This document shows, piece after piece, positions 35,915 to 47,670 of a stretch of DNA of 64,000 bases. The translations under genes were made by a program, and so were the position numbers. The notes under the pieces were generated by a model, which did not search any database, had not been told where the DNA came from, and saw only the letters and a list, made by a program, of their open reading frames with translations. How positions within the stretch are numbered: the first letter of the stretch is position 1; each line of letters opens with the position of its first letter. The stretch covers positions 1 to 64,000 of the forward strand of contig NW_026516733.1 in the NCBI RefSeq assembly GCF_025766255.1, in the 5' to 3' direction. Source of the DNA: Zychaea mexicana. Taxonomy: Eukaryota > Mucoromycota > Mucoromycetes > Mucorales > Lichtheimiaceae.

Positions 35915-37132
35915 GGATGGTCACTAAACACCAATTCCCACTGATCCACAACCGAGGACGTGAGGGACACTTGTGGCGGCGTTAAGTGATTGTTTGTCGA
36001 TGATGAGGTCGACGAGTTATCCGAGCCGTTGCAGCCACTAATGTCATTAAAGGAGCTGTTGCCTAAAGAAGGAGGCGACAACGAGGCGGTGCGGTTTGAT
36101 GATGGGACGGTGTGTGCAGCAGGTACAATCTTCTTGTTATCGTTGTTGTTATCGTCATCATCGTGATTGTTGCTGCCATGACTGCCATCACGGCTGCGTC
36201 GAGGGCTGATGCCTTCTCTGCACAAAACTAGCTTCAACCGCAGTGCATCGTTCTCCTTTTGTAGCTTGTCTGCCGTAGATCTTATCCAAGTTACTTCCAG
36301 TCTCAGCTGGTTGTTTTCTGCCTTTTGCTTCTGCACTTCGCCTTCTAACATTGAAATATATTCTACACACAAACATGTACACGCATTAGTTTGTGTGAAA
36401 ACGATACAGAAAGAGAGAGAGGGGAGAGGGAAAGTTCTAAAGCTACGAAATATTAATATATATACCTTTGCGACGATTCCTGAATTTTCTAGCGGATATC
36501 TTATTTCTTAACTGCCGCCGTTCTTTGGAAGTCATCATTTTGAGCTGTGATTCTGACAAGTAGTCATCGTCGTCGTCTTCTGAACGATGGTGTTGCAGTT
36601 GGCTGCTGTGTTTGTGGCTGTTGTGGTAATCAAGATTATTTTGACTGCACATATCACCGCTACCGCCACCAAAAGTGATGGTGGATGCCGTTTCGGGTTT
36701 AAATTCCTCGACGGGTGCTACTGGATTGTTCCCCATAGAAGAAAAGGAAAGAGGAGGGGCAGCAGCAGCAGTATGGGTACCAACTGAAGAAGAGGAGGTG
36801 GAAGAGGAGGATGTAGTCTTGGTAGGTGCAGGAGCAGTACCCACGGGTACAGTGGAAGGCAAAAGAGGATAGTTTGTTGCTGCTGTTGATACCATTACAG
36901 GAGCAGCATTGTTGTTGTTGTTGACGTTGTTGCAACCAGTAGTTGTAGCAGTAGATGGAGCGATAGGTTCATTACTGCCCAAAAGGTACGGTAACAATTC
37001 AGGATTGGTCAAAGGAATGTTTGCATTAGGTGAACACGATTGCTGTTGTTGCTGTTGTTGACCAGCAGCAAGGTCGAATTCGGATCCTTGTGTTAAAATC
37101 CAATCAAGGAACGCGTTATTGTTGTTGCTCAT
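35077..37132 (-). CDS. bZIP transcription factor
   Basis: Two exons, 37132-36466 and 36362-35077 (intron 36363-36465), giving 650 residues. The basic region is KERRQLRNKISARKFRNRRK (about 203-222) with the diagnostic N-x3-A-R-x2-R, and the intron splits the next codon. It is followed by EYISMLEGEVQKQKAENNQL and further heptads, forming a leucine-zipper coiled coil of roughly 45 residues. The N-terminal part is Asn/Ser/Thr/Gln-rich with an acidic patch before the basic region; the middle is poly-Gln; the C-terminus (about 560-650) looks folded (LNWIQRQFCRFVYDYVIERY). It is a nuclear DNA-binding dimer; targets are unknown. The frame-matched intron inside the bZIP junction supports the gene model. 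Confidence 0.93.
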
Positions 37133-38129
37133 TGAACGTGTGTGATTCTTCTGTAGGTTGTTCAGTAGTAATGGAAAAGAAGAAGGAAAGTAAACAAGGA
37201 AGAGTAGGAGTGTGTGAGAACTTGAAGCCTCCTTACTCTTTCGCTCTTAACTCGGGGAACCAACCAGTAAGGATTGTGCTGGCCTTGTGTGTGACACAAA
37301 AGTAATTTCTGGTCCGAGCCGGACTCAATGTTTCCATGGTCCCCCCCCACGCACCCTTTCAATTACGTGCACGGTGTCATACGAGAGATGGCATACACAC
37401 AGCTAAAAGATGGTATGTTTACGAGTATACATGTGACGGTCTTGACCTAAAATAAACAAGGATGTGAGAGTTTCATATAGAATAGAAAAAACTTCAAAAA
37501 GACCTTCAAGTTTCAAAGATTATTGTATGTTGTAGTACTAGTTGTTGGAATTAAAGTGGCAAAGCGTTGTTGCAGTCCATTGATAAACTCGGGATCACGA
37601 TATTTTTAACTACAAAACTCTTTTCACAAGGAACTATCGTTGCATAGCAGCAGTAGTATATGTTGTATTAACTGAACAGAGACCTAGAAAATCGGCAATG
37701 TTGTACTATTACTTAAAAGGTAATGTATACGGTTGATCGCTCGCAGCCGGCGTCTTACTTATGAGCGAGCGTGCGACGAGAGAAAGGAATTTTTTCATGA
37801 TGGAGCACATCGTGGCGGGTTCACTGATCCGGATTATGTGGATCATGGTCCAACTCCGAAAGATGGACGCTCTTTTCCATTCAGAACGAAAGACCGTACT
37901 CGTAGATGGACTTATCAGTTGGCACTGTATACCTCTTACACTAGGCCCAAAATCGTAACCAGTACTGCTTCATATGCTATAATAAAAACATCGCACCGCT
38001 CATTGATTGCCATTAAGTTTCAAAGCTAGAGAGTCTTTCTGTTAACCCCACTTGATTGGTTTATTGACTGGAAGAACAAATGTATTTTACAACCAGTTCC
38101 TTGTCAACCAGCCCTCCCATATCTGGCGA
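37133..38129. other. Intergenic region upstream of the bZIP gene
   Basis: Contains the bZIP promoter side. A 98-codon frame at 37733-38029 has no recognised domain. A run of eight C occurs at about 37342-37349. Confidence 0.4.
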
Positions 38130-38960
38130 CACCTTTGAGCATAAATGCTCCACATGATCGTCCGATGCGACAATTTCCTGAAAAGCTACCTAAACCAGGA
38201 CTTACCCCTACCGATATTTGCGTTTTGCTATCCATAATTTTAATTTGGAACTATGATAGTCGGACAAGACAGACCGCGTCGACGAACGGACCAAGTATCG
38301 AAGTATCTTTCCAGCCAGTACAAACTTACGGAACAAGTAACGAGAATAAGAATGCATCAGCCGCAAGTTATCATTCAGCGGGTGTGCAAGGATCTTAATA
38401 TCAAATACATTTAGTATGACCAAATGTGTATTCCTCATATAAACAAAGCAACACGAAAAACGCAATATGCATTGAATACAGAGTGTATGTCTGATGCACT
38501 GTGGTATTGACTCCAGAATACCGTATCTATGTCGTCCGTTACAACAAACAACCTATCATTCGTGCTGTTCGTTCTTCGTAAACCGTGCTGGGTGCAACGT
38601 TTAAGGCATTGGAAAAGGCGCTCTGTTTGGTTGAGAGGTACATTTTTTAACGGTAACCACAACGCAGGAATATCATCGATCACATTGTTGATCTCTTGTC
38701 CGAATTATGCCAACACCTCACCCAACTGCTGTAGGTTGGTGGAGCGTTTGCAACTCTCTGTGGTACGCACATGATCGATCAATCATCAAAGATTATAACC
38801 GTGTCGTGTGTTTGCACATAACTACTGGCGAACAATGGAAATACGTGTTACTTTCCGGGAAACAATTTACGACGGACAATACTGCCCCTACGCGTTTCCC
38901 AATCATTAAAAAGATAGAGAGCAAGGAGGGCTTTGCGAAGCAATCGTTACATGTGAAATA
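38130..38960 (+). pseudogene. HET-domain pseudogene
   Basis: Broken frames align in order with the intact HET-domain protein encoded at 54481-56166. APHDRPMRQFPEKLPKPG matches its GPHDSPPQRFHQLPKS. VCKDLNIKYI, then an in-frame TAG at 38412-38414, then YDQMCI, matches MCNDFGIKYLWFDQMCI. ALEKALCLVERYIF matches TFEEALQSRKMLF. WWSVCNSLWYAHDRSIIKDY matches WWNACNTLHHAHNRKTTKDH. At least three frame changes and the stop in place of the conserved Trp show it is dead. Upstream of 38130 no matching sequence was found. Confidence 0.75.
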
Positions 38961-40545
38961 GTACATTCCAGCTCCTCAAACGTTTTATGATCGAATGAAC
39001 AACTGCGATTAGCACAGTAGTTGACTATATAAGGAAGTAAGATAATTTTGTACAATAGGAAAACTCCTGTACATGGGCGTGGTTGTTTTGGCTACTTGTT
39101 TAATGCTGTGGGGATATAGAACGCATGTAAGAGAGCAAACGAAGTGATAGTGATTGATTTTAGGATTAGTTCGTTTAAAAATGCTATATCCACGATGAGC
39201 ATTATACGTGATCTAGGCCTTAAACTTGATGTGAAAAATATGTACAGCTTCTATTTCTTCATTTTGTTAAAGCCCTAGTGGTGAGGCTTTCAGAGTCTGG
39301 AAAGGTTAACATGGCTTAAAGTAAACATACTAGAAGCAAGGGCGCAGAGACATGGTCAGCGCCTCTTTCTTTGTGAACAGCCCAAGAAATTGGGCTGTTA
39401 GATTTTATCCGCTTTGGTTAGTAGGCACACGTAAACTTGCCGTGTTGCTCCTCGATTAGTGACAGAAAAGCATAATTATGTATAGAGTACATCATAGAAT
39501 ACATGATACATATAGTATACAGTAGAGTAGATTTCCGTTTACACATTCAGGCATGTTTCCAAAGATCAATGAAATTAAGCAATGTCGGAATTGTTTGAAA
39601 TGCTTCTATATAGAGAGTTGAATGTAGAGTGCTATTATTGATGGTACCGGTACTCGTTGTATTTGGTGAGGCTTGATAGTATTGTGGATGTAATTAGAGA
39701 GGATTTTCATTGTATATTACTTGAATACAAGAACTAAACCACCCTATTAAAATTAATAGATTTAAAGCATTGGTTGCAATCTCTGGTGACACAAGATGTA
39801 TCTTGAAAACACGCTGCATGCAAATGATCATATCCACGGTAATTATCTTTGTAGAGTTAGGAACGATCTACTACAGAACTACATACAGTATTAGCTGTAT
39901 TAACAGCTCCTGAAGATACATCGGCACCCAGTTGATCAAGTCTGTGTAATGACTATAATAACCAATCGTCAAAACAGTGGTCAAAATGCATTATTGCATT
40001 CACTTTTTTTTGTTGTTGTTGTTGGTTTCACAAATAGCACAATATGCATGTACAACGCCAATATGAGTCAAGCGGATTATCTCGTCCCAATTCGTTTGAT
40101 GGCAAAGGCCAAGAATGCTGCCACGCTAAAAAGTAAAGCTGGGAAAAGAGACGAGATACAAGAGCCGAGTCTCCCTATTGTTTGTTTGTTATACTAAATT
40201 CTGTGGTTGGGAAAAAGAGAGAAGGAACTGTTACATCGCGTCAGATTGCGCAAATGTTGGTCTATTAGGTTGCTTGGCTGTGAGCGTTTAGAGCGGAAGG
40301 TCAAATTGCCCACTGCAGTCGTACGAAGAAATGGAAGTGCAGGAAAGACTGACATAAACAACCTGGCAAAATAGAACGAAAGGTTTAGTTTGCTGCGTAC
40401 TGGTGAAGGATCGCCGCTCTAATCCGAAAGATAAAAAACTTTGCACCGTGGCCCAAGTATATAATTCGACTGTTATGCAGATTACATGATCCTTTACAAC
40501 TAAAGTTCTTGTGCATCCTGAAATACCTATCCTATACATGCCAAA
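38961..40545. other. Intergenic region
   Basis: AT-rich, no gene recognised. An 82-codon frame at 39949-40197 has no familiar motif. Confidence 0.4.
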
Positions 40546-40746
40546 CTAGACCTTTTGAAGCATCCCTTTGCGGACTACCACGATGCGCTTGCCAACAAAA
40601 GGTCCCAATCCGTATATTTTGCCTACATTCGATCGCGTGTTTGAGTGTGTTTGTTGGTTGTGGTTGATGGCGCGAAAGGTGTAATCACCTGAATCGATTG
40701 CGCAATCGGTTAACGGGATTTTGCCCTTTTCCGATTTGGGCGTCAT
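40546..40746 (-). CDS. Small hypothetical protein (66 residues)
   Basis: A complete ATG-to-stop frame transcribed away from the sulfate permease; the starts are 184 bases apart. It begins MTPKSEKGKIPLTDCAID and ends with a segment SNVGKIYGLGPFVGKRIVVV followed by RKGM. Codon choice is balanced and looks coding, unlike surrounding frames. The last 25 residues resemble the small beta-rich pattern (G-x-I-Y...GKRV-x-V) seen in short transposon-associated or AbrB-like proteins, but that is a weak impression, not an assignment. It could also be one exon of a longer gene. Confidence 0.45.
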   Translation of the reverse strand: MTPKSEKGKIPLTDCAIDSGDYTFRAINHNQQTHSNTRSNVGKIYGLGPFVGKRIVVVRKGMLQKV

Positions 40747-40783
40747 GTTTCACCTACAGAACCCAAATGTTTGACCACAAACG

Positions 40784-40790
40784 TATAAAA
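40784..40790 (+). promoter_or_regulatory. TATA-like box of the sulfate permease gene
   Basis: TATAAAA about 140 bases upstream of the start codon, followed by a pyrimidine-rich leader. Confidence 0.45.
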
Positions 40791-40930
40791 AGAAGTTTCT
40801 CTTTTTGATCGTCTCCCTCTTTTTACTACCCACCTGCTCCCCTTCTTCCCCTTCGCTCTTTCCTCTTTTTATAACCTTCTTATAACCTATCCAAAAGCCA
40901 CAAAGAGCCTTTATTATTCTCTATACAATT

Positions 40931-43776
40931 ATGCCTTCAACAAGGGAGGTCGTGATCGACTACGATGAGGTCAACTATCGCGAGGAGACGCAAAAATTCT
41001 TTCGTGATTTACCACACTTTGTCAAAGAATACATTATTGCCCTGCTACCTATCGCATCATGGATCCATCGCTACAACTTGATGGTATGTGCTGCTTTCAT
41101 GCGAGTCTGATGTAATTCAGGGGAGCTGGTCTTTAACCTGTTGTCACTCTAAATAGTGGCTCGTTCGTGACCTGATTGCAGGTGTCACTGTCGGAATCGT
41201 TGTTGTTCCTCAAAGTATGGGTTACGCCAAAATCGCTGAACTTCCCGCAGAATACGGTCTTTAGTACGTATACATTGTTCTTTATCTTTCTAGAGAGAGG
41301 ATATATATTAACCTGTGGGATTCATTACACAGCACTGCATTTGTTGGCCTATGTGTCTACTGTCTGTTTGCAACCTCCAAAGACATCTCAATTGGTCCTA
41401 CCGGTAAGGAAGGAACTAGTTTATCCGCGAGCCGACCGACGCGTTTTGAGAAAAACTTTAAAAGAGAAAAGCTTGTTTTAATTAATTACATCATCTTCAT
41501 CTTCATTATCAGCTGTCATGTCCCTGTTAGTCGGTCAATCGGTCACTCATGTTACTGCACAACATCCAGAAATTACCGCCCAGGAAATCGCTGTCGCATT
41601 CTCACTCATATGTGGCTCAATTGCCATGTTTATTGGTGTCGTGAGATTGGGCATTATTGTTGACTTTATTCCAGGTAAACAACAACGATTGAAAAGAGGG
41701 GTGATCACATGGCTTGGCGAGAATAAGCTTTAACCTTAAAAATTAACGTTAGGTCCTGCCATTGCTGGTTTCATGACGGGCTCAGCTATCACCATCACCA
41801 TCGGTCAGTGCCCCAAGCTCTTTGGTATCCCAGGTATCAACACCCAGGATTCGCCCTATTTGATCTTTGGCAACTTTTTCAAATACTTGCCAGACACCAG
41901 AGTCGACGTTGCCTTTGGATTGGTGGGCCTGTTTTTCTTGTATGGTACTCGATTCCTTTGCAACTACTACTCCAAAAAGTATCCCAAGTATGCCATGCCC
42001 CTCTTTTTCGTCAGCATCATGCGCAATGGTGTTGTCGTCATCTTTGGTACCTTGATTGCCTTTTTGATCAACATTGGAAAAGAGACAAGCCCCATCTCTA
42101 TCTTGAAAACCGTCCCTCCTGGATTCCAGGCCATGGCTGTCCCTAGCATTGGCGCAACCACAATTAGTTCCATCGCCGGCTCTTTGCCTTCCGGTGTCAT
42201 TATTTTGATTTTGGAGCACGTTGCCATTGCCAAATCATTTGGCCGTATCAATGATTATACCATCAATGCTGATCAAGAAATCATTGCCATCGGCTTCACG
42301 AACATTTGGGCTGCATTCTTTGGGTAAGTCATCTTCTTATTTGCTGTATCCATAAAACATTTGCTTAGGTTTGTTTCGCTCGGTATGTACAGTGCCTACC
42401 CTTCGACTGGATCCTTCTCTCGTACAGCCATCAAAGCCCGTTCCGGTGTCAAGACGCCTATAGCCGGTATCTTTTCCGGCTTGGTCGTTGTTCTCGCACT
42501 GTATGCACTGACACCAGCTTTCTACTACATTCCCGACGCCATCCTTGCAGCTGTCGTTATCCATGCTGTTGCCGATCTCGTTTCAGGTCCAAGCTACGTG
42601 AAGCGTCTTGCAGCTGTCAGCTGGTGGGAACTTCTCGTATTTGTCGTCGCCGTCGTCGTCACGTTTTTCTCCACTGTCGACTACGGTATCTATGGCTCGC
42701 TCGGTTTGTCTATCGTTGTCTTGCTTTTCCGCATTGCTCGTCCACGTCTTTGGGCACTTGGCCGTGTCCCACTCACCAAGACGAATGACGACGATGTTGC
42801 TGCATCATCAGATGAAAAAACTGGTGCTAACACAACTGAGCTCGATCAACAACAACAGTTTCAGGAATTCTTGTATGTTCCGGTCAACCATCCATCTCTT
42901 GGTCGGCTCGTCGAGAAACTACCCCGTGGTGTTCTCATGTTCCGTATCGATGAATCAATGACTTATCCCAACTCGGGCTTCGTTGCTGACAAAATCATCA
43001 GCTATTGTAAAGAACAGACACGACGCGGCGGCAAGGTTTTGTCCAAAGGTGAACGTGCATGGAACGATGACGCCAATCCAAAGATTGAAGCCGCTCGGGC
43101 CTCATTGCCGAAAATGCATGCCTTGTTACTGGACTTTAGCGCTGTCAATCGATTGGATTCCAGTGGTTTACAAGCCATCGTCGATATGCAAAACACTTTA
43201 AACCGATATGCTGGTCATCACGTTGAGTTCCATTTCATCAACCTCAGCAACAACCCTTCGATTCGTCGAGCCTTGATCATTGCTGGCTTTGGTACACAGC
43301 CCCGTGTTCTGTTGGAAGACGATGAACAATCCTCGTCTGACGCTTCTGGTTCCGGTTCTAACCATCACAGTCATCATCATCATCATCAAGTTTCTACTGG
43401 CCCTGTTGAAGTCTTGCCCATTGTTCCTAACTCAAAAGACGGTCCTCATCACCAACGTCAACAAGCGCTCGAAGCATCCCTTCGTCGACAAGAAGATCTC
43501 GAGTCGAATTATATCAGTCAACGCTCAGAAGTCATCGACAAGAAGCATCATGATGATTATGAAATCGAACAGGTGTCGATCCATCTTCCCAAGGACAAGT
43601 ATCCATTTTTCCACTGGAGCGCTGATGCAGCTGTGCGTGTGGCTATGCATACCTATGATACTGATCGTATCGATGGTCATGAAGATCAGAACGATGACAG
43701 CAGTAACGATGATCAGTCGCGCGCTTCTGTTGAAAAGGACAACAATGATGAAGAACAACAGCAGCCACGACACTAA
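40931..43776 (+). CDS. SulP-family sulfate permease with STAS domain
   Basis: Six exons: 40931-41083, 41157-41263, 41333-41403, 41513-41674, 41753-42323 and 42369-43776, giving 823 residues; the last intron is only 45 bp. The N-terminal SulP transporter part has the signatures IAGVTVGIVVVPQSMGYAKI, then PAEYGLYTAFVGL, SKDISIGPTAVMS and later FFGFVSLGMYSAYPSTGSFS, with about 12 membrane segments. The C-terminal STAS domain (about 519-662) includes LLLDFSAVNRLDSSGLQAIV. It ends with a His/Ser/Asp-rich variable tail. By family it imports sulfate through the plasma membrane for cysteine and methionine synthesis. It closely fits fungal Sul1/Sul2-type proteins. No other sulfur gene is nearby. Confidence 0.95.
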
Positions 43777-45004
43777 CTACGCCATCAAAGCGCTCTCTTC
43801 CTCCATAACATCTTTCCACCGTCCACATCGTCATTTTTACGAAAGCTGTTTACCTTCTCTTCGTCCAACTATTCCTATCATCTTTATTGGATATAAGCCA
43901 TTGTATCATCAACGATTTATTCGTTTTATCCTTCCACTTTCTTCTCTCTCATCTTTCTTTTTTCCCTTGCCATTGTACTTGTATATTATGTTACCGATTC
44001 CGTTGTTCTTTCTCGTTACCCTTTCATCTAATTTTCCTTTTCTTTGTAGTGTATAATAGCTTTTAAACCAATATTAATTGGGATTTTGATACATCATTAA
44101 CTTCTGCAAAGAACTTTAATTTTTTCTTGTTTTTGAAAAAATAATCTGCCCCTCATCCTGCATAGGATGAGGTATGTACTACAGTCGAAGACACGTGACA
44201 TCATACATAACTATGTTCTTCTTCGTTCTTTAATATTACCTTAAAATACGCCGTTGTTGGCAGAAAAAAGAATATGACAACTTTGTTTGTCGTGCAAAAA
44301 ATTCATTCATCGTCACAGTTACCCGGATTTTTCTTTTTTCTTCGTTCAGAATCATTTGCATTCCAAGATTTCCATTCAGCCATCGGAAAGATAATGATAG
44401 CGACAGCATGCTCCTGTCTTTTTGTTGCTGTGGCTCGCATAATTTAAAGTTTCACTACATGCTTATGTTGGTATATATAAAGTATGACCAGCAAATAACT
44501 TTATTATCGCTGGGACACAGGAAAATGTCCAGTCGCCTGACACTTTCGGCGTTCGCTTTTGTAGGATAAGGTTTTATAAAGATTTATATACTAGTGTCTA
44601 CTCGTTTTTATGTATGCTTTGACTACCTACGTGAAACAATTTGGTGGTCCAGTAACAATAGTTGATTATGATGGAAGCAATAAGACATAGAAGATGACAG
44701 CGACGCATTTGTATACGGTATTAACCTATGACCCGTCTTTGCCTCTTCTGTGCAGACAAGCACAAAAGGAGCTGCAATCAAAAAGATCATGTTTGTAGCC
44801 ATGACACGTGACAAGACATCACCATAACATGTATGAAACGGAAAATTGAACGTAAGCCATTTCATATATACCACACACTTTCCGCCTGAGCATAAAAGCG
44901 AATGTTTAATGCAATTGCAATATACCATTTAATGGAAAACAAAATAGCATACGCTGTTGTTGTTGTTGTCCTCATCACCAAACTTGATAATCATGTACTG
45001 TTTA
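43777..45004. other. Convergent intergenic region
   Basis: Lies between the 3' ends of the permease and Hsp70-like genes. Pyrimidine-rich immediately after the permease; no gene recognised. Confidence 0.45.
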
Positions 45005-47398
45005 TCACTCGTTCTCAAACGCAGTAACAAATTCTATTTGCCTTCCAACGATAAATACATGGACCTTTAACTCGGCCAACCCAAACATAAAGTCTATTTT
45101 GATATCGACCGGATCACCCACTGAATATCCCTCCAAGGGTGGCATCCTGATAGGGAAATCAGCCATTTTGCGTACACCTGGATCTGTTACTTGACGAGGA
45201 ATAGGCGCATCACCATCATATACATATAGATCCGCTAAAGTAAAAAACAGTGATAGCTTTTTAGTAATTGGGAGCTCTTTTCTCTCCCAAACTCAAGCAC
45301 AACACGTACCTTCAGTGTTTCTTGGATACTTGACCCAAAAATGTCTGCTTATTTTTTGATTTACATGGATCGACTGACCCTTGAACGCCATGATATCGAA
45401 ACGAGTCGAACAGCGTTTAATCCCATCACTCGTAATAACTGCACTCGACTCTGGGTCCAAACCTTCCTGAAATGCCATGCGTGTCATCAATCCATACGTG
45501 TTTCTCAATATCTTTGTAGCAATGAATGCAGGTTGGCTGATATGATATATGGCGCCACGCGCTACAGCCACATCTCCTCTCGGTGCCATGGCAACGGTGG
45601 GTATCCGGGGTTCAAAACGTTGCTTGACGGTCGTGTAAAGATATTCGGAACATCCGAAACCACCGACAAGGTACAGTGAGTTGACTTGCGGTGCCTGATC
45701 GAGTTGCTCCTGGATCAATGAAATGACTTGATCAAACACAGGCACATAGATTTTCGAGTCGAGTTCGGCTGCAGAAAGGAGGATGTTGCCGTCTTCGTCG
45801 ATCAGATCGTCAATGTGTTGGCGCAACTGCATCATGGTTGCAGGTACGGTGAGGTACTGGTCGCCTTCACCGCAAAAATACGGCTACGAAAATAGAGTAT
45901 TTTACTGTTGATAAGTAGAATTTATCGGACAAGAGCATAGAAACTCATACGTACCTTGATTTTTTCGACAAAGGATTCCATTATATTTTCCAATGTGCAT
46001 GTGGACACATGCTCCGCGTAGCTGCCCAATCGATCCAACAACCATTGGCGCATATTGTTGTCAATATACGCACTGCCACATGTACCACCAGATCCTCGAG
46101 TAATTTCTTTCAATGACCGTGTTTCTCCAGACTTGTCGATTTGGCTAAGAAGAAAATAACAATAATTAGCATTGCGCTTCTTACAATTGTACTCGTCAAT
46201 TATAACGTTTCAAAAAGAGGATCAATAGCTTACTATATGATAATATCCACAGTGCCGCCACCGGCATCCACAATCATAAAGGTATCTTGATCCTGCATAT
46301 CATTCCAGCTCTCGCACTGTTTTTCAATATACATGGCAGCCGCTTCAGGTTCACCGACTAATACAAGTCGTTCTGGTGGATCGTCTGCTCGGATGATTCC
46401 TGCTTGGACCATGGCCTCACGCATGGTTGCTTTGGCTGTATCGTCCCATATCGCTGGAACTGTCAAGCACTTTTTTTAGATAAAATTACCATATGTAATT
46501 AGTAAAGCCTCTCTTTTCTTCATACATGCGCCAGCCACTTTTTTTAAAAGAAATGGACTTACATAACCAAATTGATCAACCGAGTATCGACCAGCACCCG
46601 TTCGCATCATTTGCTCCAAAACTGATTCATGAAACAACCGCAAAAAATCCGAAATGGCAACCACTGGCTCTTGACCATCCAATAAAGGTGGCGGCGGCGT
46701 TGTATTCTTGGCGAGCCATAATTTGAATTGGCGGATCAAAGTTCCATCCTGCCCTGGCTAATCATATATACAATTTCAACTTTCTCTTCCTTTTCTTATA
46801 TGTATGAAAAGTGTGTCGTGGTTTCAAGTCTATATGCATTAGATACCTGAAGCGCTAGTCTTCGCGCACCATCACCCCAATCCACTAATCGGTTGGCTCG
46901 ACCTTTATAGTATAACAAGCTGGGAACTTTGGCATAAAATCCAAAATGTTTCGGCCACTTTACTACGTCGTATATCTCATCGTCGTCTTCAAACTTGTAA
47001 CTGCAGCCCTAAGTTACCCAAGAATAGATACATTCAAGTAACTAGACTCCACACGTACTTGGAAACAATTGTGAGAGCAAAAGAAGAAAAAAATCTCTTT
47101 ACCGAGAATGTCGTTCCTGATTTTAAGAGAAAAGAAAAGAGCCAAATTGTTCAGGTTCATGAGCTACATTCTTGTCAAGAGTATGGAAAGCCAAGACAAA
47201 GCAATAACCCTACCAAAATCAATGGCGACAGTAACTGGGTACTTTCGAGCAACAGGCTCACCTGCTACACGATATGTGAGTCGTCGTTGAAGATGAGGCG
47301 TAGAAGCTTATGATGAGAAAACAGCAACACATGAGTACGAAATTAGGGACTTGGGTATTTTTGTCGAAAATAAAAGACACAAACTCACGGCTTTGCAT
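45005..47398 (-). CDS. Hsp70-like ATPase-domain protein (HSPA12 type)
   Basis: Nine exons: 47398-47389, 47264-47214, 47116-47103, 47008-46847, 46757-46563, 46469-46234, 46144-45955, 45883-45310 and 45234-45005; 1662 nt in total gives 553 residues. The first coding exon has 10 nt and the third 14 nt. The 14-nt exon completes the phosphate-1 loop VAIDFGTTFSGCSYKFE (residues 16-32). Other actin/Hsp70-fold signs are LTVPAIWDD, VGEPEAAAMY, the phosphate-2 loop VDAGGGTVD and the adenosine motif LVGGFGCSEYL. A classical peptide-binding domain is not evident, as in HSPA12 proteins, which are common in filamentous fungi; their substrate is unknown. Exon 2 has tandem TAGCAG acceptors (an alternative start at 47261) that would change one residue. 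Exon 6 uses an AAG acceptor. Confidence 0.88.
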
Positions 47399-47670
47399 GG
47401 AAAATAAGAGTTGTCCGCCCCCTTCTAACCGGGAAAAAGAAAACAACGCCAAGTAGATTTAAGCGAGCCCAATAGAGGTGATGAATAACGCTTATAGCCA
47501 ATCAACCCAGCTTCCATGAATAATGAGAGGTCACAAAAAAACGTGATATATGATAAGTTGGTATATATAATATTTAAGAAATGTAACAAATGGAGAAAAT
47601 AGAGAAAGATGTCGTGAATTGGGATATGGTTGTGGTGCGAGTGTGCTTTGTAGTGGGGTGAAGACATAAT

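Noticed and set aside
43280..44056. 258-codon frame overlapping the end of the sulfate permease
   Set aside because: A shadow frame of the STAS and tail region that runs on into pyrimidine-rich 3' DNA.
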